Below, piece after piece: positions 35,654-48,474 of a stretch of 64,000 nucleotides of DNA. The notes beneath the pieces were generated by a model that searched no databases, had not been told where the DNA came from, and saw only the letters and a list, made by a program, of their open reading frames with translations. The translations under genes and the position numbers were made by a program. Position 1 is the stretch's first letter; every line of letters begins with the position of its first letter. Origin of the DNA: Macrotis lagotis (taxonomy: Eukaryota > Chordata > Mammalia > Peramelemorphia > Peramelidae); the NCBI RefSeq assembly GCF_037893015.1, contig NC_133662.1:269397944-269461943 (forward strand). Reading direction: 5' to 3'.

Positions 35654-38600
35654 GTAAGTGCAATGTGCTTAAGACCTACAACTTCCTTTATGTCCATTCA
35701 TTTATTGAGCACCTAATGTATGCATATTGTGCCAGGTGCTAGGATAAAAAAATGAACAACCCGGACCCTATCCTGAAGGGTTGGCAATCTATTGGTTGTG
35801 GAGTGGGGGAAGGGGAAGGGGAGGGGGGAGATCGATTCACATATAGCAATGATACAAAGTAAAGAAAGATAGTTTAATTCAATTCAACAAGCATCTGCTA
35901 CACATACTGAGCTGGACTAGCTCAGATCATTGCGTGTAAAACACAACGACAAATTTGAGGAGAGAGACACGAGGGAAGGAAAGGTTGAATCCCTGCAGAG
36001 ATTGGGACTGAATCAAAGTTCAGGTAGATGGGATGGCATGAATAAAGCAACAGAGGAGGATAGTAGATGGAGAATGGAAATGGGGAGTCACCAAATTGTT
36101 AGAATATAGAGGAGTGAGAGAAGTCTAGAAAAGCAGAGCATCCCTCTGCCCCATACAGTTAGACATCTGTCTCTAACTCATTGGTCAGACTGTACCTTAT
36201 AGAGATGTACCCAACACTTTGCTTCATGACATGCCACCCAGCCAGTGTATCCTCCCTCCATCCCCTTGTTTTTAACCTTGATCTCTGGAGACAGCAATTA
36301 GATGACTACCACTATCTGCAGAAAAGATGGCTCAGTTGCCACATGGCACCATTCACCATCTATGTGATTTCCCTAACCAAAAATCCCAATTCTATGACCT
36401 CCACTCCCTTGGTCATGGTTTTTACTCCTGTTAACAGATGAGATCCAGACTCTTGTCTTGGATAGATAGATTTGTCCTGATAAATAAAGACAAAGCATAT
36501 ATACAGCACTGTACAGATAAGCTTTCATGCTCATGAGCACAGCAGTCTCTGGGGTGATCCGTGAGTTGTGTTTTGAAGCATGCCAAGGATTCCATGGAAA
36601 AGGCGAAGAGGGAGTGCTTTCTGAGCGTCAGGGACAACTTGGGCAAAACGTTAGAGGTGGAAGATGGATATTATGTCTTGAACTCCAGAGACGTCTTTCT
36701 ACTCCAGCCTTGAGCTGCAGATTACAATTCTCACATATTGGATGCTGTCATCTCTTAGAACTGAGCCCCCCTCTACCATCGGAATCTTCAGAATTCCTCA
36801 CTGACCCCAGTTCTCTCTCTCATACCCAGCCCATCCCCTGTCCTCATCAGAACCTCTGGTCTTTTGGTCCATTCCTCTTCTAATTTATCTCCTTCTTTGG
36901 TTTCTCTTGTCTTCATTGTTTTCCTTGTCAACATAGCCAACCAGCTTAACTGTCTTGCTAGCTAAGACTGCCCATACAAGCTTTGTTCTGCTGTCCTAAC
37001 CTCGTACTTGGCCTGTGAGGGACATATTACCCTCCCATAACAGCCACTAGCTCATTCTTTTGCTCTTACTCCGAGTTTCTAAGGTATTAAAATCTTGATA
37101 AAACTTCTCTGGTTTGGCTTCACTTACACTTAACCTGCCTTTGTTGATTCCATCCCTCATTTGCCCTACACCCCTCCTCTTCTGTCCCTCTGTCCCGCCT
37201 TGTTCTGCAGTTCCAAGTCACCCAAATCCCAGAACTTGTCATTGGGATGACTAAGGATGTCCAATGTGGGCTCTCTCTAATCTCTTCCTCCCAACTAAAG
37301 TCATAGCAACATCTTCAACTCCTGGTCACAGAGGAAGTTTGCCTTAGGCCTCCCCAAGGCTAATTTCCCTCCACTTTCCCTGTCCCCCTTTGAGGCCATC
37401 TTTCCACTCTCCATATAAACAATCCCACCTTCTCTCTCACTCACCTCTCATCTCTTTTCTTGTTCAGTTCCTTGCCATCCTTTGAAGCCCAACTCAAATT
37501 ATCACCTCTTTGAAGCCTTCTTGAACCATTCCTATGCAGACCTTACTAACATCTCCTGAACAGATGCTCTTTTCATGGAATTTCCCAGCTTATGGTCATT
37601 GATCATGGACTTTGGAACCAGAAGAGTTCATAGAGATCATCTAGTTCAGACCCTTTGCAGATGAGGAGACAGAGATTTGGGAGTCTAATGGCTTGTGTAA
37701 GGTTATACAGATAGTAAGTCCAGAGCCAGGCCTCAAATCAGATCCCTAATTCCAAATCTAAGACTCTTCAGCGAACCATCTTGTTCCATAAATGCAAGAT
37801 CATGTCTTTTCTAAACTTTGAATCCCCATCCCCAGTATCTAGTAATAAATAATAACCATAAAAATATTTTAAAATAATATTTATTAATAATAAATGTTTA
37901 TGACTGAATGGTCTATAGAGGATCTTGAATAACAGAATGCAACAAATAAGATTTTCTTTATAAAGCAACACAAAAGCAAAACAACTTTGGAAATTGAAAA
38001 GAAATTCATTCTTTGGTCCAGGACTCTCAATTTGGAATTACTTTGAGGCCTTCTCATTTCCAGGTCTAAGGATTGAGGAGACAGGGAGCGTATGCTTGCC
38101 ACAATTTCCCTAGTTTCTGGAGAGGACTGTCTATTCAATTACCTTTTTTTTCCCCCTCAAACCTAAACTGCCTGTGGAAGTGGTCTCCTGTACCTAAAAA
38201 TTTTTATTTAAATTCTTTTTAATTTAGCTTTAATTTTAAAAGATTTTCCATTCCAAATTCTCTCCCTCCCTCCACTCCCTTCCCTACTCGAATTTATTAT
38301 TTTTAAAAGATAACTCTGAACTGGTTCTGAATGGAAATCTTCCTTAATTCCAGCTCTTTGTTTAGAAATTTGTGAGAAATGCCTATGGGTTGGACTTGTT
38401 GACCTTTTCAGTAGTTAGGAAGAAGGCTGTTATTCAGGTAAATAAGGTGGCTGGGCTGACCCTAGAGGCCTTCACTATGTTTGTTTGTGCTTCAATTACT
38501 CCACAAGGGATTTTCCTTTGCCGTGGCTAATAGGGCTGTAGTCACCACAAAGCCTCTCCCCTCTCAAGTGGAGATCATCGATTCATACTTAAAGTTGCCT

Positions 38601-39325
38601 CTGCTGGCCCTTCACTTGGAAATCCTTGGGTTTTCGGGGAGCCAGAGGTTAATTTTCTTTTTTGAAAGTCGGCAAGTACATTTCTTAAATATTCTACATG
38701 TCTAGTCAGTTCCTTTAGATTCCCACTATGTTCCCCTTCCCCTTTAGTCTTTAGAATTCATTTGGCTTTTTTGGAATAAGAACCAAATCCCTCAGTGGTT
38801 TCTTCCTAGGTGGTAGAATGTAGACCATGCTGTAAACATGGAATTTGACTCTATGGGGATGAGGAGGGTGGAGGATTGACCTTGGATGTGTTCTGTGAGT
38901 GAGTGATACCTACAACCATGCCTGCAGGTGAAGTGGATCCAGTGGGTCATAGAGTGAGGATGAGGAAGCTGAAGTACCGAGCTCCCAGACTAGGAGCAGG
39001 AGGCCCTGCTTCTGCGTCTGTCCAAAGCACAACGTTCTTCTATGACCATTAACTTTATTGAATTTTTTACTACAGTAATAACAATGATAATAATATTGCA
39101 TACTCCAAAATTCTCTGACTCACATTGCAGCTCACCTCCCTCCACCCCCACCCCCACTCCATATCTCTAAAGGTGGTGTTCTAAGGATGCATAACCTTTC
39201 TAAGCTTAATGAGGTTGGATCTTGGACAGAGGACCATAGGAGCTATATCATTGAACCTTTGCTTGAAGCCTTCCTGCCTTTAGGACTTCCAGAAGGCATT
39301 TTGTCCAGCCCATGGAGGGTTACTT

Positions 39326-39545
39326 TGATGATAATGATGATGATGATGATGATGATGATGATCATATTTAGCATTTAAGGCTTATAAATTACCTTTTATT
39401 ATTCTAATAACAACCCCTGGGAGGGAGTTGCTACTGTTATCTTCATGTTATAGGTGAGGAACTGAGGCAGACCGTTGTAAGTGACTTAAGTAAGCGTCTG
39501 AGGCTGGATTTGAGCTCAGGTCATCCAGATTCCTGCTTCAGCTCT
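39326..39545 (-). repeat. (GAT)n run with antisense MIR
   Basis: About 11 GAT/AAT units at 39326-39362 are followed by an antisense MIR body (GGTGAGGAACTGAGGCAGAC, GGCTGGATTTGAGCTCAGGT). Confidence 0.8.
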
Positions 39546-40280
39546 CTGTGCACCACCCAGTTATGTCCAACTCTAACCATTGTGCAACAATAATAACAAC
39601 AATTTTATCCAATGATATAGACAGAAAAGCCTCAAAGAAATGGATCTTCCAAGTTCCCGGCACTTAGTAGGTGGTTAATACATGCTTGTTGATGGGTTGA
39701 TTAGGTCAGGAATATCTGTGGACATAAAAGAACTCAGGCTGGTGATTCATGATCATATCCTTGCCACCATAAATGACACAGGAATCATCCTTATGTGGGC
39801 CAGACTCACCAATCACTGAAGATTGTACGCCAAAATGGTGGAAACTGCAAGATCACATAGGAGGTCACACGAAGTTCTCATCTATTGGATACCCAGAAAG
39901 ACACAGTCAAGTTGGTGGAATTAGACCCAAAAGCTTCATACCACAAAGAAAAAACTCCAAATAACCTTCATAATTCAGTAAATAAATAAATAACTCAACT
40001 GCAACTAGAAGGTCATGACCATTAGTATTGTTGCTCGCAGCTGCTCAGATGGAATTTTGGGCCAGAAAAACTAGGAGCAGCAGCGTTTTTACTAGATGTC
40101 ATCACACTGAAAACTCCCAATTTCTTTTTTTTTCCATTAAATTTCATTTTATTCTTCATTCAAAATTCTGTCCCTCCCTCTTTCCCTCCTCTGTCCCACC
40201 CACCAAGAAGGCAAATAAAACAGTCTAATACAAAAATGTATAGTCATGGTGAATAAATTCCAGCATTAACCATGTTTGAA

Positions 40281-40459
40281 AGGAAGGAAGGAAGGAAAGA
40301 AGAGAGGAAGGAAGGGAAGGGAGGGAGGGAAGGAAGGAAGAAAGAAGGAAAGTGTTAAATGTCTCACAAAGCTGTTGGTAAGAGAGACAGAGATGGAGAC
40401 AGACAGAGAGAAACAGATATGGGGGAGAGAGAGGGAGGGAGGGAGGGAGGGAGGGGAGG

Positions 40460-40516
<57 letters not shown>
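40281..40516. repeat. Polypurine tract: (GGAA)n then (GGGA)n then (GA)n
   Basis: About 240 bp almost purely purine on the + strand, ending in roughly 27 GA units at 40461-40516. It is interrupted at about 40350-40380. Such mirror-repeat purine tracts can form H-DNA triplexes. Long open frames here in several frames are artefacts of the repeat. Confidence 0.9.
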
Positions 40517-40523
<7 letters not shown>

Positions 40524-41057
40524 GGGAGAGAAAGACAAAAAAAAGGCAGATGAGTCAGTCTGACCTCTGAGCCCATCAGTGCTCTCTTAGGAAGTGGGTA
40601 ATATATCTCATTACAGATCCTTTGGAATTGTGGTTGGTTATGCTTTTTAAGACTCATAATTTCCTACTCACATGGAAAGTAAAATTTTCAAAATTATAGA
40701 GACCTATTAGAAGACACTGGAGCTCTAAGAAAACAGGTCTGGGCCCCTGGGTCCTCCTCGCAGGTGCCTCTTCTCCTGCACTTGTTCCAAAGACACTTTC
40801 AGGGAGCTTCTGACCTCATATTCTTGCTCCAATATTAATAGTTATTTTCTCTCTTCAGACATAATTCACATAACACTGCATATAAAAAGAATACTAAAAG
40901 GTTAAATATTTGTGACCCAAATCACATTTTTATAAAAGATTAAGAATAATAAAATAATCATTGCTAGGTGTTATGAATAATAAACAGTTAAAATCAAACA
41001 TTAAGTATACAAAAATTATTTGATATATTATATATAAATATAATATATATACATATG

Positions 41058-41217
41058 TTACTTTTTGTTTTTTGTTATTGTAAGGCAGTGTTGGGGGGGG
41101 TGTTAAGTGACTTGTCCAAGATCACACAGCTAGTAATTATTAAGTGTCTGAGGCCAGATTTGAACACTCAGGTCCTCCTGACTCCAGGGTCAGTTCTCTA
41201 GCCACCCAGCTGCCCCT
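41058..41217 (-). mobile_element. tRNA-derived SINE (antisense)
   Basis: Same family as 24394-24542: AAGTGACTTGTCCAAGATCA, then CACACAGCTAGTAATTATTA, ending in AGCTGCCCC. It sits immediately right of an AT-rich stretch (about 41018-41050). Confidence 0.88.
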
Positions 41218-41365
41218 GTATGTTAATTTGGAGAAGCAGTTTGGCATAGTGGCTAGCATGATGGTTATAGTTTGATATAATTGGGTAGCAAATAGAGAGC
41301 TGAAGCAGGAAACTGGATGACCTAAGTTCAAATCCAGCATCAGACACTTACTTCACTTAAAACTT

Positions 41366-41607
41366 TTAATTAACTTTTAATGTAGTGGATAGAGCACTGG
41401 GTCTGGAGTCAGAAAGACTTATCTTCCTGAAATCAAATCTGACTTGAGACACTTTGCAGATTTGTGATTTTGGGCAAATTAAGTTTGTTGCCTCAGTTTC
41501 CTCATCTATCAAATGAGTTGGAGAAGGGAATGGCAAAACATTCCAGTATCTCTGTCAAGAAAACTCTATGTAGAGTTACAAGGAATTGTAATGACTGAAT
41601 AACACTG
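41366..41607 (+). mobile_element. tRNA-derived SINE (sense), same type as 30650-30895
   Basis: The head is GTAGTGGATAGAGCACTGG. The core has CTCAGTTTCCTCATCTATC and the end GAATTGTAATGACTGAATAA. A further degenerate tRNA-SINE head lies just left at about 41225-41360. Confidence 0.8.
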
Positions 41608-42236
41608 GTAAGACTTGGGTTCAAGCGATGCCTCGGTCATTTCCTAATTGTATGACTGACTCAGTCATTACACCTTTTTGAGGCTTAGGAAACTCTGGTA
41701 AAGATGGGTTACAGTCCATGTTTAGGGATGATGATAATTAGAATTAGGGTGAGAATAATGAAAACGAGAATAATAAAAATTTTGTGAAAGGGAAAAGAAG
41801 GAAATCACAAGTAGGAAATTCTGAAGCTTGGGAGGTTGGATGAGGATTTCATTCCTTGCCCAGATTCAAATCTGCAGCAACAATTAAAGGATTTGAATCA
41901 GTTTTTCCTTTTCCTATGATCAGTCCAGTGCCTTAGTCTGTCAACTTTATTAAGGCCTTAGCATGTATCAGAAAATGTGATAAGTCCTGAGGATACAAAT
42001 AAAAGGCAAAAAAAAAAAAAAAAACCCAAACCAAAAAACCCAGTCCCAGCCATCAAGGAGTTCACTTTCCAATAGGAAGACCAGCTATCTTACTTTGAGG
42101 CTTCCTGGGAAGCTCCCCAAGAGCAGACTGTGACTGAGAGCTGGGAGGTCAGGGTTGCTCAATGCCTGCATTCATTCCTCTGGGAGATGGTTCAGTTGAG
42201 TGACTTTTTTCCCCCTTTCCTTTTGTTCCTCTCTAG

Positions 42237-42370
42237 GTGCCCCCAGGACCTTGCTGTGTCTGTGCCGGGTGGCGGTGAGGAGGGCTCTCGGCAAGTGTCG
42301 GCTGTACCTTGTACCCTCTCTCCCCCTCCCTGATGCCATCAAACAATTTTTACTTTATGAACAGAGTTAA
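42237..42370 (+). CDS. ASB1: ASB1 coding exon 5 (residues 303-346 and stop): SOCS box
   Basis: The acceptor CTCTCTAG follows a long T/C-rich tract. The exon encodes the SOCS box. The BC box is residues 307-317, TLLCLCRVAVR, with Leu308 and Cys312 in the positions that contact Elongin C. The Cul5 box centres on LPLP at 331-334 followed by IKQFLL. The TAA stop is at 42368-42370. The end reads LLYEQS where I remember human ending LLHE, so there is a two-residue C-terminal extension. Everything needed for Elongin B/C and Cullin-5 recruitment appears intact. Confidence 0.96.
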
Positions 42371-42870
42371 GATACAGGGAAAGATGATGGGGATGCTTCT
42401 CAAGGAGGAAAGCAGGTGACGTAAAGAACTACCTTGGCGTTTATTCATTGCTCTCCATCGTCCGTTCTGAACTGTTCAGAACTGTCCTGATTAGCTGTTG
42501 GTAAACCAACTTGAATGCTTTTGTCAGTGTGCTATATCTCGTGAAGGATCTTGCAGCTGACTTTGATCTAGCCTTGGTTTCTTTTCAGTGGTGGGGCTAT
42601 TGAAAAGTATTATTTCTTTTTGCCTTGATATCCCTCTGTGGAGTATTCATAGCAGAGATGTTCCAACCACCTGTATATAATCAAAATGGGGAATTGGAAT
42701 GGGGATCAAGGACGTAGACCAGGTTCCAGAGGTCAGCTAATGTCTCCATAAATGTCCTCAAGATGTAGTTACTTGTGTATAGATATTTATATTTCTAATG
42801 TGAACTATTTACTTCAGTATCCGATGGATGCAGATAATTAATTTGGAGATTTAACCAAAGGTAAATGTTA
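42371..42870 (+). other. ASB1: ASB1 3' UTR, proximal part (end not determined)
   Basis: This non-repetitive stretch directly follows the stop codon and ends where an old interspersed repeat begins near 42870. It must be transcribed at least in part. I could not place the cleavage site. By manual scan I saw no AATAAA on the + strand between the stop and about 46271, only an ATTAAA at 44101 inside an old repeat. Either a variant hexamer is used or the 3' UTR is several kilobases long. Confidence 0.5.
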
Positions 42871-45529
42871 GTCCACAAGCATTTACTAAATACCATTTGG
42901 CCAGGCACTGTGTTAAGTGTTGGGAATACATCTTTGCCTTCCAGGCCCTCTTATTCTAATGGGGAAGATGACAAGAAAAAAGATCAAGACAGGCAAGATA
43001 GTGAAAGAATAGGTTAAAGGTCATTTCAAGGGGAGGAATGAACAAAAGCAGGATCTCTTGATGTTTATTATCCTTGTTTGAGAGATTAGCTGGCATATGG
43101 TTAATTACAGGTATATCTCACAAAATCACAGAATCTGAGAGTCGTCAAGCAGCTCAGCGATCATCCTGTAAGGTCATCCAACCTGTATCCAAAAGTAATT
43201 CATATGAGCACATCCTCAACCCATATGTCTTTTTGTCTGCAAACATACTCAGTTAAATTGCTCATAACAGCTGCCAAAGATCTCATGGCCCAGATTAAGG
43301 GAGGCAAAAGTCCAGAATGAAGAAGATGATTTTTTTCCTTGTACTCAGACCTTCTCAGATCCAATATGGAATATTGAATTCAGTTCATAGGGAAATATTT
43401 TTGGGACAAGGTTGACAAAATGGGGAATATTCAAAGGAGGCCAACTGAGGAAGGGCGTTGAATTCCATGCCATTTGATGACTGTTTTAAGGAATGTTGAT
43501 GTTCAGGCTAGAAAAGAAAAGCCTTAGGGAGGGCATGGGAATATCTTCATATATTTGTACAGCTACCACATGGGAGAAAAAAATGACTATTCTTTGCATA
43601 AAGTGGGAATACTCAGTGATAGTTGAAGAAGTGTGTTTACCCTGTGCAGCTGGTCCAGAATGGAACACAGAAGGTTTCCTCTTTCCCAAGGTCTTTGTTG
43701 TGTGTCTGAATAGCCACTTTGGGGTGATGTTTGAAACGACTTTCCTTTTCTGATGGGGGTTGGATTAAGCAGCATCTCTAGTCCTTCCCTGCCCAATTTG
43801 ACTCTCTTTCTGTAATCCTTGTCTTCCTTCCTTAATGAGTCAGATGAAGTTTCTTTGATCACTTCTTAATTCTTTCAAAGATCCTTTCTCAACTGCCTTT
43901 ATTTCAAGTAACCTTGATTTCAATTGACCCTGAATTCATACATGGAGTAAACACAAACACTAAAATGTCAGTCCAAAACTGAGGAACTGGGGTTCCTCCC
44001 AGTTTCTCTACTTTCCATCCCTTAGATGAAGCAGCTTTCAGAAAGGATGGGTCAGTTTCAGAGGCTCTAACTAAATAGATGACCCAATATTCAAACAGTT
44101 ATTAAACACCTACTGTATACAAATGCTGGGGATAGAGAGCCACCAAACTGAGACAATGCTAGCCCTCTATGACTTTGCATTTCGTAGGGATTATCCACTA
44201 GGCATCGATCTAGAGGTGGAACAAGTGCTATACCAACAGCATTCACTGCCATCAGACACAGGACAAACTTTCAAGGAACAAACTTTGATTAAGCACCTAC
44301 TTTGTGTCCGTACTGTTCGGTGTTGGGGAACACCAAGACAAACGGGGGAGTCCTTGTTCTCAAGGAGCATACATTCTCTTGGGGGGAGGTGGGGATGGGG
44401 GAGATGATCAAAGATCCAATGCTCTATTGTATATACACCTTCATTTCTAATTAATCCATAAGACTGGTCAGTTCAGCCAGGTGTGTGGATGCTTTTAAAC
44501 GTTGAGATGTTTGGTGCTAGACACATGATTCTTCTGGAGAATTGATTGCATTTGGTTTTTTTGCCCTGAACTCTTGTTTCAATAGAACTCTGAGTCCTTT
44601 GAGATGAGCTCATGGGATCCTCCTAGTTTGAGAGCTGGCATAGATCGCTGAGATCTTCTACCAGGGCCAGCCCCTCCTTTTACAAGAAAGGAAACTGAGG
44701 CCAAGAGGGAGGAAAAGATTTGAGGGAGTTGCTCAGTATTATCATAATGACTTTTCTGTATCCTTTCAGATGCTGTTTATGAATTACTTTATATACATTA
44801 ACCCACATCAAACCATTAAGTTACCCAGATACTCCAGATACACTTACGTTTTACATATGGGGAAATGGGAGTTCAGAGAACTTACCCAAGCTGCTTGAGG
44901 TCATACCAAGAACAAGTGTCAGGGGCAGGATTTGAATGCAAGTCTTTCTCACCCTGAATTCCAAACTCAAGGGTCCTCTTCTTTGTGGTTTATGGATATA
45001 CAGATTCTTGTTCAGGGAGGGGCCAGTTGTTTAGCCTTGGAGGGTTTTTCAGACCCTCAGTGTTGTTCATGGATTCTCAGATCTCCTGACATCCTTGGGC
45101 ACCTCTGAGTCTCCGAGAGTGGGGCTGCTTAGCACTAAACATGATGAGTTATTCAGTCTATCTAGTAAGAGAAACATTGAGTCAAACCAGTTGTTTAATT
45201 GAATTGGTTAGAGCAGGCTGAAAAGCAGAGTCACTTTTATGGGCTATTGGCTAAAAGTCACATACCCTCCCCTTACAGCAGTGTCCTCCTCTGACCTTTG
45301 AGGTCTTTTCCACCCTGATATCTCTGCTCCTAATTTGGGATTAGCTCAAGAAACTGAGTTTAAGCCCAAGTTACCAATGGGTGGAATTTGAACCTAGACA
45401 CTCTAGATCTATATCTAGAGCTCTTTTTTTTATTCAGTCATTTAAGAAATGAAGAAATTGAATCATAGGGAGTCATAGGTTCTGTTGTTGGCAGTGCTAG
45501 AACATGTTCTTTCCACTAGACCCTATTCT

Positions 45530-45785
45530 TCTCCACAGATCTTCTCCCAGCTCAAGGCTGCTTCTCTGTGAAGCCTTCCTCTTCCCTGAAGTTACCTTGT
45601 TTATTTTATCTATATTTTGTCTTACTTGCCCATGTCCTTATTTCATTATCTCTGTTTTTCCCTAGTAGAACCTAAGCTCCCCAAGGACAGACATGCCTTT
45701 TTTCCCTCAGTATCTTCTTTGTCTAGTACCACACCTGACATATAGGAAGGGATTCAAAAATGTTTGTTCAATGAATGACTGAATT
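45530..45785 (+). repeat. L2 3' end
   Basis: A clear sense L2 tail: AAGCCTTCCTCTTCCCTGAA, CCTAAGCTCCCCAAGGACAG, TGTCTAGTACCACACCTGAC, then TGTTTGTTCAATGAATGACT. Confidence 0.85.
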
Positions 45786-45878
45786 TTCAGTCAGGACTCA
45801 GGAAGAAGAAACAAATTCAATCCAGTAGAACTCATATAAAACCAAGATATATTTTAATACATTTAAAGAATACATCTA

Positions 45879-46027
45879 GGGGCCGCTAGGTGGCGTAGTG
45901 GATAAAGCACTGGCCCTGGAGTCAGGAGTACCTGGGTTCAAATCCGGTCTCGGACACTTAATAATTACCTAGCTGAACTTTGCAAGCCACTTAACCCTGT
46001 TTGCCTTGCAAAAACCTTAAAAAAAAA
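45879..46027 (+). mobile_element. tRNA-derived SINE (sense) with 14-bp target-site duplication
   Basis: Head GGGGCCGCTAGGTGGCGTAG, B box GGGTTCAAATCCGG, end TGCCTTGCAAAAACC and a poly-A tail. The direct repeat AAAGAATACATCTA occurs at 45865-45878 and 46028-46041. This sense copy shows the family ends best. Confidence 0.94.
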
Positions 46028-48316
46028 AAAGAATACATCTAAAAGCAAGATACCATAGGATACAAAAGCAAATTTGGAGGTGGTCCAGGACCATGGCTAG
46101 CTCATAACCAGGTTACCAAGTTCAAATTCCACGTTCTTAGGCAAAGTGTTGTGAGGGGCCCTCCTTTTAGTCTATCCCTTTTTCATGGACCTCTCAGGTT
46201 TTTCATAGATGTCTGGCTTTTCCTATGAATGTATTGTGAGAAAGACAAGATTCTGGGTTCCCCCATCCCAAATAAACTGGAAATCATTCAAAATTTGCGA
46301 GTAGTCACACATCCTCTACTCTGTCATGACTGTGAATGACATTATATGGAGGGAGAGAGGCTGCAGAGGCCTAGGACGACCTTGAGTGAATTGGCCCCAT
46401 ATCACAGACACAGGAGAGACAAAAGTCCATAGTGCCTGCATTGGCTTATTTGGGCCACCTCAAGGTGGACCTGGAGGCCTCCCTGAGAGCATGTTTATGA
46501 TGGATATTTGGAATTATATTGGACAATGATGAAAATATTTGGAATTCAAATTTTGCAAACTCAGTGTTTCACTGTTGCTAATTGGTAAGAGGGGCACAGT
46601 CAACTTCTTTTATTATATAATTGGTAGTGGATAGGGAGCCAGATCCATAGTCAGGAATTCCTAGGTTCAGGTCCTCTCTCTGACATAGATAGAACTGGGT
46701 GACCCTGGACAGGTCATTTGGCCTGTCTATGCTCTAAGCATTCCTACAAACCTAAAAAGTTGTAGAAAAAGCACCAACCTTCATAGGGAGATGATTTGAT
46801 TTCCTCATCTAGGAATCCTCAGACTATAGAAACCAGAGGTCTGGTCCTTAGTCAAGTCTTGCATTGATTTAGTTCTGCACCCCAGATTTCATTGATGTGT
46901 GGATACTGGCTTCCCTGATGCAGATTAGCCACTCCTCTGAATGTGGGCTGAGAGTAGCCCAGGTGGGGGCATGGATAAATGAAGTGACTTGTCTGGGGTC
47001 ATACGGTCAGTAGAGTCAGAGAAAGGTCCCAAACCCAAGCCTGGTTTTCAGTTCATGATGTCAAACTGAATTCAAATTACTTTTATTTCCCCCCAATTCA
47101 TTCATGCATATTCTTTTAACAATCTTTTATTAAAACCTACCAGTTCTCCATCCCTAGGGGCCCACAAGCACAAATAGCAGGATTCCTGCCTTTAGGCTAT
47201 TTTCATTTTATAAAAGGTTCCGGGCTTTGGGTGGCCAGGAGTCCAGCATCCCCTGCTCACTGAGGGGGAGAGAGGGCTTACACCTCATTACCAGTTGGGA
47301 CATTTGGGAAATTTAATTAAAAGGTTTACTTTCCAAACAGGGGCCTTTTGTGAACCTGCCCAGACCCTGGTTATTACTTAAGTCTGTAATGGTAGATGCT
47401 AGATATGGTCAGCTTCTGTTACTGAACTAAATGACAACTTCTCAAAGGGTATTTTGCCCCTCACAGATTGTAAACTGACAAAATAAAAGGGTGATGGTGG
47501 GAGAGAGAGTGATGAAATATGTGGTAGATGACACAGCCAAAGAATGGGAAGACAGAGATCCCAGCCTGGAGGGAAGCCAGAGACTTGTTGACCCCTGTCA
47601 CTGCCCTCTCTGCCACACTCCAGGTAAATATCTTCCAACCTCATGGTCTACCAAGGGCAAGCTCTGGGGCCCTGGGCAAATCAGCTTATCTTGTTGACAC
47701 AGTTTTCTCATCTGTAGAATGGGGATAACAATATTTATCATAAGATAAATGTGATGATGTGTATGGGAATTCTTTGTGAACTGTAAATAGCCAGGTTGAC
47801 ATCAGGTCTGCTATCATTGGTGGTGGTGGGATTAACCTTTTCTATGAGAAGATAATCACACCAGAAATAACTTGTGTTTTTCAGGAATAAAGGTGCCCAA
47901 TTGTGACTCAGGAGGGTACTGACCATGGTAGGAATTGGCACGTTTACTCAGAATTTGAAGCTTTTAGAACAGGGAGGGTCCTTAGAGGACAAACTTGTCA
48001 TTTTACTGCTCAGGAAATGGAAAGGGTGAGAGACTTATCCATGGTCACATGATATCCGGCAACAGGGTTTGAACCCAGTTCTTTCTGTCTCTACTGCCCC
48101 AAACTGCCTCTTCACCATTATTTTTATTATTATTATTGAAGCTCACAACAAGCCTAGGAGATGGGTACTATTATTATTCCCCTTCTATAGATCAGGCAGC
48201 CAAGGCTTGGAGAAGCTGAGAACTTGTCCAGGATCATTTAGCAGATAGAATGCAGGGCTCCAGTTTTCAAGTCCAACCCTTGACAACTCTGCTAGATGTG
48301 TCTCTCCTCCAAGCTT

Positions 48317-48474
48317 TGTTTTTTTCTTTTTTCTTTTTGCAAGGCAATGGGGCTGAGTGTCTTGCCCAAGGCCACACAGCTAGGTCATTATTAAGTGTCT
48401 GAGGCTGGATTGGAACTCGGGTCCTCCTGACTTCAGGGCTGGTGCTGTATTTACTGTGCCACCTAGCCGCCCCA
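48317..48474 (-). mobile_element. tRNA-derived SINE (antisense)
   Basis: Same family as 45879-46027, bracketed by CCTCCAAGCTT (48306-48316) and CCTTCAAGCTT (48475-48485), one mismatch. Confidence 0.92.

Larger units (their letters stand above)
35654..42236 (+). other. ASB1: ASB1 intron 4
   Basis: The largest intron (6583 bp), GTAAGT to CTCTCTAG. It contains an L2-like stretch (about 37230-37570), an antisense MIR (37590-37770), L1 3' scraps in antisense (about 38180-38300 and 40125-40270), a GAT run with antisense MIR (39326-39545), a large GGAA/GA tract (40281-40516), two SINEs (41058-41217 antisense, 41366-41607 sense), and an old repeat with a poly-A run (41940-42080) ending about 150 bp before exon 5. 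35830-37200 and 38300-39320 show no definite feature. Confidence 0.93.
21072..42370 (+). other. ASB1: ASB1 gene, start codon to stop codon
   Basis: Five coding exons joined by GT-AG introns encode a 346-residue ankyrin-repeat and SOCS-box protein. Exon lengths of 76, 142, 303, 386 and 134 nt sum to 1041, which is 346 codons plus stop, with junction phases 1, 2, 2 and 1 that all restore the reading frame. The translated exons match mammalian ASB1 as I remember it (human about 335 residues) almost residue for residue from position 28 onward. ASB proteins recognise substrates through ankyrin repeats and recruit Elongin B/C, Cullin-5 and Rbx2 through the SOCS box, forming a ubiquitin ligase. The specific substrate cannot be read from sequence. 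In human, ASB1 lies between TRAF3IP1 and TWIST2 on 2q37. Neither neighbour was recognised in this window. Confidence 0.97.

Noticed and set aside
40266..40657. Open frames reading RERERE or SLSLSL
   Set aside because: Translation of the polypurine tract. Present in every frame.
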